Program-made: the position numbers and the translations under genes
Shown here: piece by piece, positions 6,011 to 13,711 of the stretch
Position numbering within the stretch: position 1 is the first letter of the stretch
Layout of the letters: each line of letters starts with the position of its first letter
Source of the DNA: Pseudanabaena sp. UBA1465
GTDB taxonomy: Bacteria; Cyanobacteriota; Cyanobacteriia; Pseudanabaenales; Pseudanabaenaceae
Direction: 5' to 3'
DNA length: 19,209 nucleotides
NCBI GenBank assembly: GCA_002325645.1
Contig: DCSN01000018.1
Coordinates: forward strand, 1 to 19,209
Notes under the pieces: generated by a model
What the model saw: the letters and a program-made list of their open reading frames with translations, nothing else
Database searches by the model: none
Told to the model about the DNA's origin: nothing

Positions 6011-6749
6011 GTCTAAGAATTTTTCCTGCAAGCATGGCCGCCCCGAAGCCGTTATCGATATTCACCACGCCAACCCCTGTGGCACAGGAATTAAGCATGG
6101 TCAGCAATGGCGCTAAACCATTAAAACTGGCTCCATAACCGATACTGGTGGGAACTGCCACAATCGGACAATCCGCTAAACCTGCGACCACACTTGCCAA
6201 CGCTCCTTCCATGCCTGCGACCACGATAATTACTTCAGCATCGGCGATCGCCTCTTGATGACTGAGCAATCGATGAATTCCTGCTACGCCCATATCACAA
6301 AGGCGTTTCACGGTATAGCCACAGAGTTCACCTGTGATCGCCGCTTCCTCAGCGATCGGCAAATCCGCCGTTCCTGCGGTGATGATCGTGATTGTGCCTT
6401 GATTTTTCATTTGGGATTCGCCAAGGCAGCAAATTTGAGCAAGGGGGAAATATCGTAATCCGCGCAAAGATGGCTGGATTTGGGTATATACTGCGGCTGA
6501 AATTTTGGTTGCCATGACTACAGGATTTTTCGATTCCATCACCCGCATGATCTGGACAATTTGTTCTGGAGTTTTCCCTAAGCCAAAAATCACTTCAGGA
6601 AATCCCGTTCTCAAAGCGCGATGGTGATCAATTTTGGCAAAATCTCCCACGGACTCATAGTGGAGATATTTTAATTTTTCTAAAGCTTGGGCTGGGCTTA
6701 ATTCCCCCTTAGCAACTGTTTCTAACAGTTGCTTTAAATTATCTTGCAT
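6000..6749 (-). CDS. larB: Nickel-pincer cofactor biosynthesis protein LarB
   Basis: LarB carboxylates the pyridinium ring of nicotinic acid adenine dinucleotide and hydrolyses it to pyridinium-3,5-biscarboxylic acid mononucleotide, the first step of the nickel-pincer nucleotide cofactor of lactate racemase and related enzymes. The protein (249 residues from ATG 6747-6749) has the family's DHHRALRTGFPEVIFGLGKT block near residue 43. Its PurE-like C-terminal half includes TAGTADLPIAEEAA, VVAGMEGALASVVAG and VPTSIGYGASF. The LNSCATGVGVVNIDNGFGA segment carries the cysteine (residue 222 here) equivalent to the one that binds NaAD. An AGGA at good spacing favours the ATG over the GTG two codons upstream. 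LarC and LarE are not in the window. It lies downstream of pflB on the same strand but behind strong palindromes. Confidence 0.92.
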   Translation of the reverse strand: MQDNLKQLLETVAKGELSPAQALEKLKYLHYESVGDFAKIDHHRALRTGFPEVIFGLGKTPEQIVQIMRVMESKNPVVMATKISAAVYTQIQPSLRGLRYFPLAQICCLGESQMKNQGTITIITAGTADLPIAEEAAITGELCGYTVKRLCDMGVAGIHRLLSHQEAIADAEVIIVVAGMEGALASVVAGLADCPIVAVPTSIGYGASFNGLAPLLTMLNSCATGVGVVNIDNGFGAAMLAGKILRLRK

Positions 6750-6831
6750 ATACACCGATCCTAAAATGTTTTGTGAGAGTATATTTTTTGGGGCATATTG
6801 CAGTTTTCAAATGAATACGCAACAAGAAAAT

Positions 6832-6855
6832 AGGGGCAATTCATGAATTGCCCCT
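6832..6855. repeat. Perfect 24-nt palindrome between pflB and larB
   Basis: AGGGGCAATTCA at 6832-6843 is followed directly by its exact reverse complement. It has no loop, so as RNA it would form a hairpin with a small AT loop; a perfect dyad is also compatible with a protein-binding site. It lies in the 254-bp gap between pflB and larB. Confidence 0.7.
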
Positions 6856-6927
6856 TGCATGATTTAAAAAATAATCATATTGTACGCAATTTGATCAATG
6901 ATTTGTAAGACCATAGAAGTATTACAA

Positions 6928-6964
6928 ATTGAGCCGCGTAAAGTGACACTTTACGCGGCTCAAT
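6928..6964 (-). terminator. Long near-perfect palindrome downstream of pflB
   Basis: ATTGAGCCGCGTAAAGTG (6928-6945) and its exact reverse complement (6947-6964) flank a single central base. It lies 39 nt past the pflB stop on the minus strand and is followed in that direction by a short T-rich run (TTTGTAAT). It is a likely terminator or 3'-end stabilising structure for pflB. Confidence 0.75.
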
Positions 6965-7003
6965 GCGCGGTTCAATTTGGATAAGGTTTGATAACCAGAA
7001 AAC

Positions 7004-9232
7004 CTATACTCTTTCGTGGAACGTGCGCTTAATTACATCCAACTGTTGCTCACGGGTGAGCTTGATGAAGTTGACCGCATAACCCGAAACTCGAATCGTA
7101 AGCTGTGGATAATTTTCGGGATGATCCATCGCATCGAGTAAGGTGTTGCGATCAAGAGCATTCACATTAATGTGATGTCCCCCATCGTGGAAATAGCCAT
7201 CAAGCAAATTCACAAGGTTATTGGTGCGATCGCTTTCTTGTCTACCCAAAGCGGTTGGCATAATCGAGAAAGTATTAGAAATACCATCTTGGCAATCGCC
7301 GTAGGGCAGTTTGGCAACCGATGAGAGCGAGGCGATCGCGCCGCAACTGTCGCGTCCATGCATCGGATTAGCGCCAGGGGCAAAGGGTTCACCAGCCCTG
7401 CGCCCATCGGGAGTATTACCCGTTTTCTTGCCATAGACCACATTGGAAGTAATCGTCAATACCGACTGCGTGGGTACTGCATGACGATAGGTGGGATGCT
7501 TACGAATCTCATTCATAAACCTTGCCACAATGTCGATCGCCATATTATCAGCACGATCATCGTTATTGCCATACTTGGGATATTCGCCTTCGGTTTCATA
7601 ATCCACCGCCAAGCCCTGCTCATTGCGAATCACCTTCACCTTGGCATATCTAATTGCCGAGAGCGAGTCGGTGACGACGGATAGCCCCGCAATACCGCAA
7701 GCCATCGTGCGATAGACATCGCGATCGTGCAAAGCCATCTCGATGCGCTCATAGCAATACTTATCATGCATATAGTGAATTACATTCAGCGTATTCACAT
7801 AAGCCTTAGCAAGCCAAGCCATCATCTGCTGCAAGCGATCGTTAACTTCTTGATAATCGAGATATTCGGAGGTGATCGGTGCAAAGTTAGGAGCAATCTG
7901 ATCCCCAGATTTTTCATCCTTACCACCATTGATCGCATAGAGCAGAGTCTTAGCTAGATTAACCCTAGCGCCGAAGAACTGCATCTGTTTACCGATTCGC
8001 ATTACAGATACACAACAGGCGATCGCATAGTCATCGCCGTAGGTAGGACGCATCAAGTCATCGTTTTCGTACTGAATCGAACTAGTCTCACTAGATACCT
8101 TCGCGCAGAATTGTTTGAAGTTATTGGGCAAATGCTCTGACCAAAGTACCGTCAAATTAGGTTCTGGCGCTGCTCCCAGATTGACGAGGGTATGCAGGAA
8201 GCGATAGCTATTTTTAGTCACCAAAGTCCGACCATCGGCACTCATACCACCGATCGCCTCCGTAACCCATGTGGGATCACCTGAGAACAAAGCATTGTAG
8301 TCAGGAGTCCGTAAGAAGCGCACCATGCGTAACTTCATCACAAAATGATCGACGAGTTCTTGCAGTTCCGTTTCGTTGGTTACACCATTGCGTAAATCTC
8401 GCTCGAAATAGATATCTAAGAATGTGGAAACCCGACCGAGGGACATCGCCGCCCCATTTTGTTCTTTGACCGCACCGAGATAGGCAAAATATAACCATTG
8501 CACGGCTTCTTTGGCAGTCATCGCAGGACGACCAATTTCAAAGCCATACTTCGCAGCCATTTCCTTGAGTTCTGCCAAGGCGCGAATTTGCTCAGAGATT
8601 TCTTCCCGCAAACGGATGGTTTCTTCATCCATTACGTCCAGTTCGAGAGAGTCTTTCTGAGTCTTTTTATCATCAATCAGGCGATCGACACCATAGAGAG
8701 CCACACGGCGATAGTCACCAATAATGCGTCCCCTTCCATAGGCATCGGGCAACCCAGTAACGATCCCCGACTTTCTTGCCTTCCGCATTTCGGTGGTGTA
8801 GGCATCAAATACCCCATCATTATGAGTCTTGCGATATTTAGTAAAGACTTCTTCTGTTTGGGGATCAAGTTGATAGCCATAGGCTTCTAAACCAGCCTTG
8901 ACGACACGAATACCGCCATAGGGCATAATTGCGCGTTTGAGAGGCTTATCCGTCTGCAAGCCTACGATTTGCTCCAACTCACGGTTAATGTATCCTGCGT
9001 CATGGACAGCGATCCCCGTCGGAACTTTAGTATCAACATCCAATATTCCCTTTTGGTTTTCCAACTTCATTAGCTCTAAGACTTCATCCCAAAGCTGTTG
9101 CGTTTTTGTGGTTGGTGCAACCAGAAACTCAGCAGATCCTTCGTAGGGAGTGTAATTTTTTTGGATAAAATCCCTAACATCAACTTCTCTTGTCCAACTG
9201 CCTTCCGTAAAGTTCTGCCATTCTACATACAT
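7004..9232 (-). CDS. pflB: Formate C-acetyltransferase (pyruvate formate-lyase)
   Basis: PflB is a glycyl-radical enzyme that splits pyruvate with CoA into acetyl-CoA and formate, in anoxia. The 742-residue protein is full length and close to the enterobacterial enzyme throughout (VRDFIQKNYTPYEG, SGIVTGLPDAYGRGRIIGDYRRVALYG). The active-site cysteine pair is in DDYAIACCVSVMRIGKQMQF (Cys406/407). The radical loop near the C-terminus is IRVSGYAVNF, with Gly717. The frame is open from a TTG at 9247, but the ATG at 9230-9232 is right: GGAGG lies 8 nt ahead and the TTG is part of that site. The activating enzyme PflA, needed to make the radical, is not in the window. HIP1 sites within the gene match the host, so any transfer is not recent. 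Confidence 0.97.
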   Translation of the reverse strand: MYVEWQNFTEGSWTREVDVRDFIQKNYTPYEGSAEFLVAPTTKTQQLWDEVLELMKLENQKGILDVDTKVPTGIAVHDAGYINRELEQIVGLQTDKPLKRAIMPYGGIRVVKAGLEAYGYQLDPQTEEVFTKYRKTHNDGVFDAYTTEMRKARKSGIVTGLPDAYGRGRIIGDYRRVALYGVDRLIDDKKTQKDSLELDVMDEETIRLREEISEQIRALAELKEMAAKYGFEIGRPAMTAKEAVQWLYFAYLGAVKEQNGAAMSLGRVSTFLDIYFERDLRNGVTNETELQELVDHFVMKLRMVRFLRTPDYNALFSGDPTWVTEAIGGMSADGRTLVTKNSYRFLHTLVNLGAAPEPNLTVLWSEHLPNNFKQFCAKVSSETSSIQYENDDLMRPTYGDDYAIACCVSVMRIGKQMQFFGARVNLAKTLLYAINGGKDEKSGDQIAPNFAPITSEYLDYQEVNDRLQQMMAWLAKAYVNTLNVIHYMHDKYCYERIEMALHDRDVYRTMACGIAGLSVVTDSLSAIRYAKVKVIRNEQGLAVDYETEGEYPKYGNNDDRADNMAIDIVARFMNEIRKHPTYRHAVPTQSVLTITSNVVYGKKTGNTPDGRRAGEPFAPGANPMHGRDSCGAIASLSSVAKLPYGDCQDGISNTFSIMPTALGRQESDRTNNLVNLLDGYFHDGGHHINVNALDRNTLLDAMDHPENYPQLTIRVSGYAVNFIKLTREQQLDVIKRTFHERV

Positions 9233-9240
9233 TGCTTTAA

Positions 9241-9245
9241 CCTCC
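9241..9245 (-). promoter_or_regulatory. Ribosome binding site of pflB (decides the start)
   Basis: GGAGG on the minus strand, 8 nt before the ATG at 9230-9232. The in-frame TTG at 9245-9247 overlaps this site and so is not the start. Confidence 0.8.
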
Positions 9246-9289
9246 AATGTTGTGACTGAAAGATAAAAGTACCTTGATCTTTCACTTCT

Positions 9290-9318
9290 ATTATAGGTTT
9301 ATCGATAATTGCCACAGA
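9290..9318 (-). promoter_or_regulatory. Candidate pflB promoter
   Basis: A consensus TATAAT lies at 9290-9295 on the minus strand, giving a leader of about 50 nt before the pflB ATG. The matching -35 is poor (TTCTGT at 18 nt or TGTGGC at 15 nt), as would suit an activated promoter. I found no clear FNR-type TTGAT-N4-ATCAA or NtcA-type GTA-N8-TAC site. Confidence 0.4.
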
Positions 9319-9412
9319 AAATAGCAGCAATGTTATTACAAAAGTTAACTAGCGAGAATCTAACCTAATATCAGGGGATGAAAAAAGGGCGATCAGGCGA
9401 TCATTAGCCTAT

Positions 9413-9429
9413 CCCGTCCGCGTAGCGGG
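9413..9429. repeat. Small GC-rich hairpin downstream of the secreted-protein gene
   Basis: CCGTCCGC and GCGGGCGG pair, with one G-T pair, around a short loop, a GCGTAGCG-type core. It sits about 25 nt past the stop of the minus-strand gene at 9455 and may act as its terminator. It belongs to the same general type as the other GCG-centred palindromes in the window. Confidence 0.4.
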
Positions 9430-9454
9430 CGGAATAAGCTGGTTCATATCTTGT

Positions 9455-10021
9455 TTACCATTGACAAAGTTGTGATGGAGCAGTCATCAATGGTCGTGAA
9501 TATTGATAAAATCCTTGAGTATCTAGCATGGCGTGACGGAATAAAATCCAATCGATGCGATCGCCTCTACCCTCACCCCGTGAACTGCGAATAATTTTGT
9601 GATGATTAAGACTTAGATAACCCTCTTCATCCCACTTGAATTCGGTTTTAGGAATATTTATCCATTCTCTACCAGCCCAAGACATAGCAAGGGCTTCACC
9701 CTTGATAGTATTACCATTCACTTCCCCGCGTAAACAGATAAAATCATCAGTGTGGGGATAGGCATAGTATCCATCGACGCGATCGCCTATTTTCGTGAAG
9801 TTAAAACATACGCCTGCGCCATCAAAATTTCGCGGTTGAGGCTTACTACAAAATTGATAATTCCCATTACCTAAGGTGGCGATCGCTTGTTGTGGCTGAG
9901 TTTGCCCATCAGTTTGCGAATTAATCGAAGAACTTACTAACAAGCTTGAGGATACGAGCATCAAAGCGATCGCCATATCTGAGAAGAGTCTTTTGGTGAG
10001 GAGATTGTTGGTATGCAGCAT
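9455..10021 (-). CDS. Exported protein of unknown function, four cysteines
   Basis: A 188-residue protein that I do not recognise. The start at the ATG 10019-10021 is well supported by GGAGGTGG 7 nt upstream. Residues 1-35 form a signal-like segment: Lys10-Arg11 followed by the hydrophobic MAIALMLVSSSLLVSSS. It lacks a textbook cleavage motif and could remain as an anchor. The mature part has a Gln/Thr-rich linker, then NGNYQFCSKP, GAGVCFNFTKIGDRVDGYYAYP, FICLRGEVNGNTIKGEALAMSW and SQLCQW at the very C-terminus. The four cysteines (58, 72, 96, 186) could form two disulfides. The alternation of short strands (GDRVDGYY, CLRGEVNGNTIKGEA) suggests a beta-barrel or lipocalin-like fold, which is only an impression. 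It is divergent from tldD. Confidence 0.75.
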   Translation of the reverse strand: MLHTNNLLTKRLFSDMAIALMLVSSSLLVSSSINSQTDGQTQPQQAIATLGNGNYQFCSKPQPRNFDGAGVCFNFTKIGDRVDGYYAYPHTDDFICLRGEVNGNTIKGEALAMSWAGREWINIPKTEFKWDEEGYLSLNHHKIIRSSRGEGRGDRIDWILFRHAMLDTQGFYQYSRPLMTAPSQLCQW

Positions 10022-10080
10022 AATTGCACCACCTCCATGATTCTATTTTAGTCGTTATCTCCCCCCAAATGTTCCCTATA

Positions 10081-10119
10081 AATAAAAGTCGGCGGCGCGA
10101 TGCGCTGCCGACTTTTATT
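10081..10119. repeat. Palindrome with 18-bp arms in the intergenic gap before tldD
   Basis: Arms 10081-10098 and 10102-10119 pair with one mismatch (G-T) around the 3-nt loop GAT. The core GGCGCGATGCGCTG is GC-rich and the outer parts, AATAAAAG and CTTTTATT, are AT-rich. It lies between two divergent genes, so a terminator role makes little sense. A dispersed repeat or a transcription insulator is more likely. Confidence 0.75.
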
Positions 10120-10146
10120 TAATATTATATAAAAACGATATTTTTG

Positions 10147-10155
10147 TGCCATAAT
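10147..10155 (+). promoter_or_regulatory. Candidate extended -10 of tldD
   Basis: TGCCATAAT fits an extended -10 (TGn plus TAtAAT) 45 nt before the tldD ATG. No good -35 is visible. It lies 28 nt after the palindrome at 10081-10119. Motif match only. Confidence 0.3.
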
Positions 10156-10199
10156 CACAGGTACAACCCATTTCCTAACCCTGCTTGTGAGCTTTAGAC

Positions 10200-11588
10200 A
10201 TGAATATATGGCAAGTTAAAGATCAAATTTCAGACTTAGTGAGCAAGTATAAATCCCATGTAGATTTTTTTGCGATTCGGTTAGAGCGATCGCAGGGGGC
10301 AGATATCTTTTTACGCAGTGGTAAGGTTGAAACTCTAAGTACGGGTATTTCGATCGGGGGACAGGTCAGAGCTTGTCACAAAGGCGGTTGGGGATTTGCC
10401 AGTTTTAATAATCTTTGTAATTTAGAAAATAAACTTCAAGAAGCGATCGCGGCGGCAAAATGGGTGGGTAATGCGGAAACGGTGCTGGCGGAAATTGTGC
10501 TAGTTCAAGCACAGGTATCCCTGATCAAAGATCATCCTCATCAAATTGACCTAAGCGCAAAAAAAGATTTATGTAGTCATTACACCGATATTTTGCGATC
10601 GGTTTCTGAGCGTGTGGTGAGTACATCTGTCCGCTATGGAGATTCCACCCAACAAGTAATCTTTGCCAATTCTGAAGGCACAATGATTGAACAAGAATGG
10701 GCAGATTGGGAAATGCGTTGTTCCGCAACCGCAAGAGGTGGCGATGTTGTCCAAACAGGGCGCGAAACCTTTGGCTCGAGGCGAGCCTATGCCGACCTCT
10801 TGAACCTCGATCGCCAAGTCATCGGTGCAGCGCAGCGAGCCGTGACCGCCCTCGATTTACCCAATGTGCAAGGCAATAGCTACACCGTTGTCATCGATCC
10901 GATTTTGGCGGGACTATTTGTCCATGAAGCCTTTGGGCATTTATCGGAAGCAGATATGCTCTACGAAAATCCTGATATGTTGGAAACGATGAGCCTCGGT
11001 CGCAAATTTGGTTCTGCGGATCTCCAAATCTTTGATGGTGCGGCGGCTGCGGAACATCGCGGCAGTTACCTCTATGACGATGAGGGTGTCCCCGCCACCA
11101 CCACGCAGTTAATTAAAGATGGAGTGTTGTCAGGGCGGCTCCATTCTCGCGAAACCGCAGGTAAACTCGGCGAACAAGTGACGGGCAATGCTCGATGTTT
11201 GGATTATCACTATCCTCCCATTGTTCGGATGACGAATACTTGGATCGGACAAGGAAAGACTCCTGTAGCGGATTTATTTAATGACATTCCCCTTGGTGTG
11301 TATGCTAAAAATTGGCAAGGCGGCATGACCAATGGCGAGATGTTTACCTTCACCGCAGGCGAAGCTTGGATGATTCGCGATGGTCAAATCGCTGAGCCTG
11401 TTAAGGATGTAACGCTTTCGGGGAATGTATTTGAAACTTTGGCAGATATTGAGGCGATCGGCGATGACTTCCTTTGGGATGAGTCGGGCGGCTGTGGCAA
11501 AGGGGGGCAGAGTGGGCTTGCCGTCGGTTGTGGTTCTCCCAGTTTGAGAATTAGAAATGCGATCGTGGGAGGAGAAGCAAATGACTAA
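10200..11588 (+). CDS. tldD: TldD/PmbA family metalloprotease TldD
   Basis: TldD is the zinc-protease half of the TldD-TldE (PmbA) pair, which in other bacteria cleaves unfolded peptides and processes ribosomally made peptides such as microcin B17. The 462-residue length is usual. The metal site HEAFGH lies at residues 242-247, inside GLFVHEAFGHLSEADML, the HExxxH signature that marks TldD rather than the inactive PmbA. Other family blocks are ADIFLRSGKVETLSTG near the N-terminus, RGSYLYDDEGVPATTTQLIKDG, and the C-terminal GGCGKGGQSGLAVGCGSPSLRI. The PmbA partner is not in the window. The stop overlaps the start of the downstream histidine kinase gene by 8 nt, so the two are likely co-translated. 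No strong Shine-Dalgarno site precedes the ATG. Confidence 0.95.
   Translation: MNIWQVKDQISDLVSKYKSHVDFFAIRLERSQGADIFLRSGKVETLSTGISIGGQVRACHKGGWGFASFNNLCNLENKLQEAIAAAKWVGNAETVLAEIVLVQAQVSLIKDHPHQIDLSAKKDLCSHYTDILRSVSERVVSTSVRYGDSTQQVIFANSEGTMIEQEWADWEMRCSATARGGDVVQTGRETFGSRRAYADLLNLDRQVIGAAQRAVTALDLPNVQGNSYTVVIDPILAGLFVHEAFGHLSEADMLYENPDMLETMSLGRKFGSADLQIFDGAAAAEHRGSYLYDDEGVPATTTQLIKDGVLSGRLHSRETAGKLGEQVTGNARCLDYHYPPIVRMTNTWIGQGKTPVADLFNDIPLGVYAKNWQGGMTNGEMFTFTAGEAWMIRDGQIAEPVKDVTLSGNVFETLADIEAIGDDFLWDESGGCGKGGQSGLAVGCGSPSLRIRNAIVGGEAND
11570..11574 (+). promoter_or_regulatory. Ribosome binding site of the histidine kinase gene (inside tldD)
   Basis: AGGAG lies 6 nt ahead of the ATG at 11581, within the last codons of tldD. 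It selects this start over the earlier in-frame ATG-less extension from 11557 and supports translational coupling. Confidence 0.7.
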
Positions 11589-13173
11589 AATCTATCCCCA
11601 ACTTGAAGATGTTAATTTGCAATTAGTCCAAACGATCGCCGATCAACAGATGACAGAAGATCGATTGAACTTACAACTGACAAGATTAAAGCTAATGTAT
11701 GATTTTGTGTCGGCTTTGAATGCCGCGCAAACTGTCAATGAGATTTACCAAATCGCTTTAAATGGAATCTGTCCTGCATTACGCACTACAAGAGCATCTA
11801 TAATCACGATCAGTGGCGATCGCGCATTGAGATGTGAAGCATCTATAGGTATTAGTCAAAACTACAAACAATCTATCGAAGATTCTTTTGCAGATTTATC
11901 TCATCAAATGGAATCCAGATTTCGAGTTTTCCCCTATTGTGCTTTCCTTCCTAGTGATCCCACTTTACAAAGTATCTGTCAAGCTGAAAATATTGGTGCA
12001 TTAGCAGCATTTCCATTGAGGTATGAACAAAGACATCTAGGGGATATCGTCGCATATTTCGATTTTCCCAGAAAGTTTACCGAAGAAGAAGTTCAATTAA
12101 CAGAGACGATTGTTACTTATATCGCGATCGCAATTACGCGTAAGCAAGCTGAACAAGCGCTCAAAGAGAGCCAACAATTTATTCAACGAATTACTGATAC
12201 AACACCCAATATTATCTATATTTACGATATCGAAGAAAATCGCAATGTCTACTGCAATCGTACTATTCATAACATTCTTGGTTATACTCCTTTAGAAATC
12301 CAAGCAATGGGAGATTCTTTTTTTGATTTCATCATTCATCCTGATGATGTACCCAAGATTCAACAACATTACGATAGCGTTCGTTACGGACAATTTGAAG
12401 ATCTATTTCTGCTGGAATATCGCATGAAGGATGCTCATGGTAAATGGAAATGGTTTTATAGCCAAGAAACCGTATTTTTCCGTAATTCCGATGGGAAAGT
12501 TAAACAAACAATTGGTGCGGCTTCAGACATTACTCAATTAAAAGAGGTGGAAAACCGACTTCAAGAATCCCTTGCCGAAAAAGAAGTTCTATTGAGAGAA
12601 GTACATCATAGAGTTAAGAATAATTTGAGTGTAGTTGATAGTTTACTATCGATGCAAGCAAGATATATCAGTGATGCCCAAGCACTGAAGTCACTTGCAG
12701 ATAGTCAGCGCCGTATTCACACGATGTCACTCATTCATGAGCAACTATATCATTCTCAAGATTTAGGCAAAGTAGATTTTTGTGAATATCTACAACGTCT
12801 CGTTGCCAATCTCTATAGTTCAAGTAATTTTAGTGCTGATCAAATTGAACTTAAGTTAGACATCAGTTCAACTTTACTAAATATTGATACAGCAATTTCT
12901 ATCGGCTTAATTGTCAATGAGCTACTTACTAATGCTTTTAAACATGCATTTCCTAATGACATGAAGGGATTAATCGAGATTATTTTGTATCAAGATAATG
13001 ATGGCAAATTACATTTAACTATCCGTGATAATGGCATTGGTATTCCCAAAAATATTGATATTTATTCAACCGCTTCCCTCGGCTTAAGGTTAGTGAAGAT
13101 TTTAACGCAACAACTTAGGGCAAACTTAGATCTATCTTGTTCTAAGGGTACAAGTTTTCATTTCACCTTTTAG
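11581..13173 (+). CDS. Cytoplasmic sensor histidine kinase, GAF-PAS-HisKA_2-HATPase
   Basis: A 530-residue kinase without membrane segments. After a short coiled coil (about 10-38) comes a GAF-like sensor domain (about 40-190, with Cys residues at 64, 85, 120 and 133). A PAS domain with a PAC tail follows (about 200-325: IIYIYDIEENRNVYCNRTIHNILGYTPLEI, then YRMKDAHGKWKWFYSQ). The dimerisation domain is of the HisKA_2 type: LREVHHRVKNNLSVVDSLLSMQA, with His342/343 as the phosphoacceptor region. The ATPase domain has VNELLTNAFKHAF (N box), DNGIGIP and SLGLRLV. Kinases of this kind often control antiterminators or small DNA-binding regulators. The start overlaps tldD by 8 nt. No response regulator is in the window. 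The gene is visibly more AT-rich than its neighbours. The signal is unknown; the GAF lacks a clear bilin cysteine context. Confidence 0.92.
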   Translation: MTKIYPQLEDVNLQLVQTIADQQMTEDRLNLQLTRLKLMYDFVSALNAAQTVNEIYQIALNGICPALRTTRASIITISGDRALRCEASIGISQNYKQSIEDSFADLSHQMESRFRVFPYCAFLPSDPTLQSICQAENIGALAAFPLRYEQRHLGDIVAYFDFPRKFTEEEVQLTETIVTYIAIAITRKQAEQALKESQQFIQRITDTTPNIIYIYDIEENRNVYCNRTIHNILGYTPLEIQAMGDSFFDFIIHPDDVPKIQQHYDSVRYGQFEDLFLLEYRMKDAHGKWKWFYSQETVFFRNSDGKVKQTIGAASDITQLKEVENRLQESLAEKEVLLREVHHRVKNNLSVVDSLLSMQARYISDAQALKSLADSQRRIHTMSLIHEQLYHSQDLGKVDFCEYLQRLVANLYSSSNFSADQIELKLDISSTLLNIDTAISIGLIVNELLTNAFKHAFPNDMKGLIEIILYQDNDGKLHLTIRDNGIGIPKNIDIYSTASLGLRLVKILTQQLRANLDLSCSKGTSFHFTF

Positions 13174-13222
13174 TCTAAGTGGCTATAGCAACGTGAGAGA
13201 TAGCTAGGGCAAATCGAAAGCC

Positions 13223-13259
13223 AAAGGAGAGTGGCAGTGAATCACTACCACTCTCCTTT
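13223..13259. terminator. Terminator hairpin after the histidine kinase gene
   Basis: Arms AAAGGAGAGTGGCAGTGA (13223-13240) and TCACTACCACTCTCCTTT (13242-13259) pair with one mismatch around a single base; the stem ends in AAAGG/CCTTT. It lies 50 nt after the kinase stop codon. It is a strong hairpin, though only a short T-run follows. Confidence 0.7.
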
Positions 13260-13531
13260 CTCATGGAGAACACAGGAAAGTATAATTGTAAACATTTATT
13301 AAGATTTTAATGATATAAATTCTCAATAAGATTTTTCTTGTAGAATTTTTGAAGCCAATCTTATTGCAATTAATTCCTATTAAAAAAATGAGCTTAAACA
13401 AAGCTAGTTTTGCCGATTTCTCGGGACTATTCGATATTTCTTGGCAGTCTGCTCACGATCGCATCATTAACTTATCTAGTCAACTTCTGGTTATTGATGA
13501 CCTTACAGCGCTTTGCTCTCAAATCCGAACC

Positions 13532-13580
13532 AAGAAAAAGTTTAAAAGTGTTGCTTAGCAACACTTTTAAACTTTTTCTT
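13532..13580. repeat. Very strong hairpin: perfect 23-bp arms, TTA loop
   Basis: The arms 13532-13554 and 13558-13580 are exact reverse complements around the loop TTA. The outer part is AAGAAAAAG/CTTTTTCTT and the tip is GTGTTGC/GCAACAC. Pairing continues by one C-G pair and then, after a 2-nt bulge, with CGAAC (13526-13530) and GTTCG (13584-13588). It could be a bidirectional terminator, the body of a miniature inverted-repeat element, or a structured RNA. Confidence 0.85.
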
Positions 13581-13711
13581 GTGGTTCGTTTGATCGAAAA
13601 TTGCTGTAAGAGATAAATATACACAAAGGTTCAATCGGCTTGCAGGATTGATTAGTTGGAAAAATCACTATTTAACTTTGCATTCAAGTTTCAATAAGTT
13701 AATTTGAGTTA

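Larger units (their letters stand above)
13174..13711. other. Gene-poor 538-bp stretch between the kinase and transporter genes
   Basis: AT-rich DNA with two large hairpins (13223-13259 and 13532-13580). One short frame (ATG 13388 to a stop at 13558, 56 codons) has no recognisable motif, and its stop falls in the loop region of the second hairpin. I do not accept it as a gene. I see no cobalamin riboswitch, tRNA or substrate-binding-protein gene here. The promoter of the transporter genes must lie in the last part, but I cannot point to clear boxes. Confidence 0.6.

Noticed and set aside
8498..8890. 130-codon plus-strand frame inside pflB
   Set aside because: Antisense shadow of a highly conserved enzyme gene; no motif or independent start signal.
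13349..13558. Short frame (TTG start, or ATG 13388, 56 codons) in the gene-poor gap
   Set aside because: No recognisable motif, no ribosome binding site, and its stop lies in a long hairpin; I could not connect it to a transposase.
13174..13711. Possible cobalamin riboswitch before the permease gene
   Set aside because: I looked for a B12-box-like conserved core and found none; the visible structures are simple hairpins. A covariance-model scan would be decisive.
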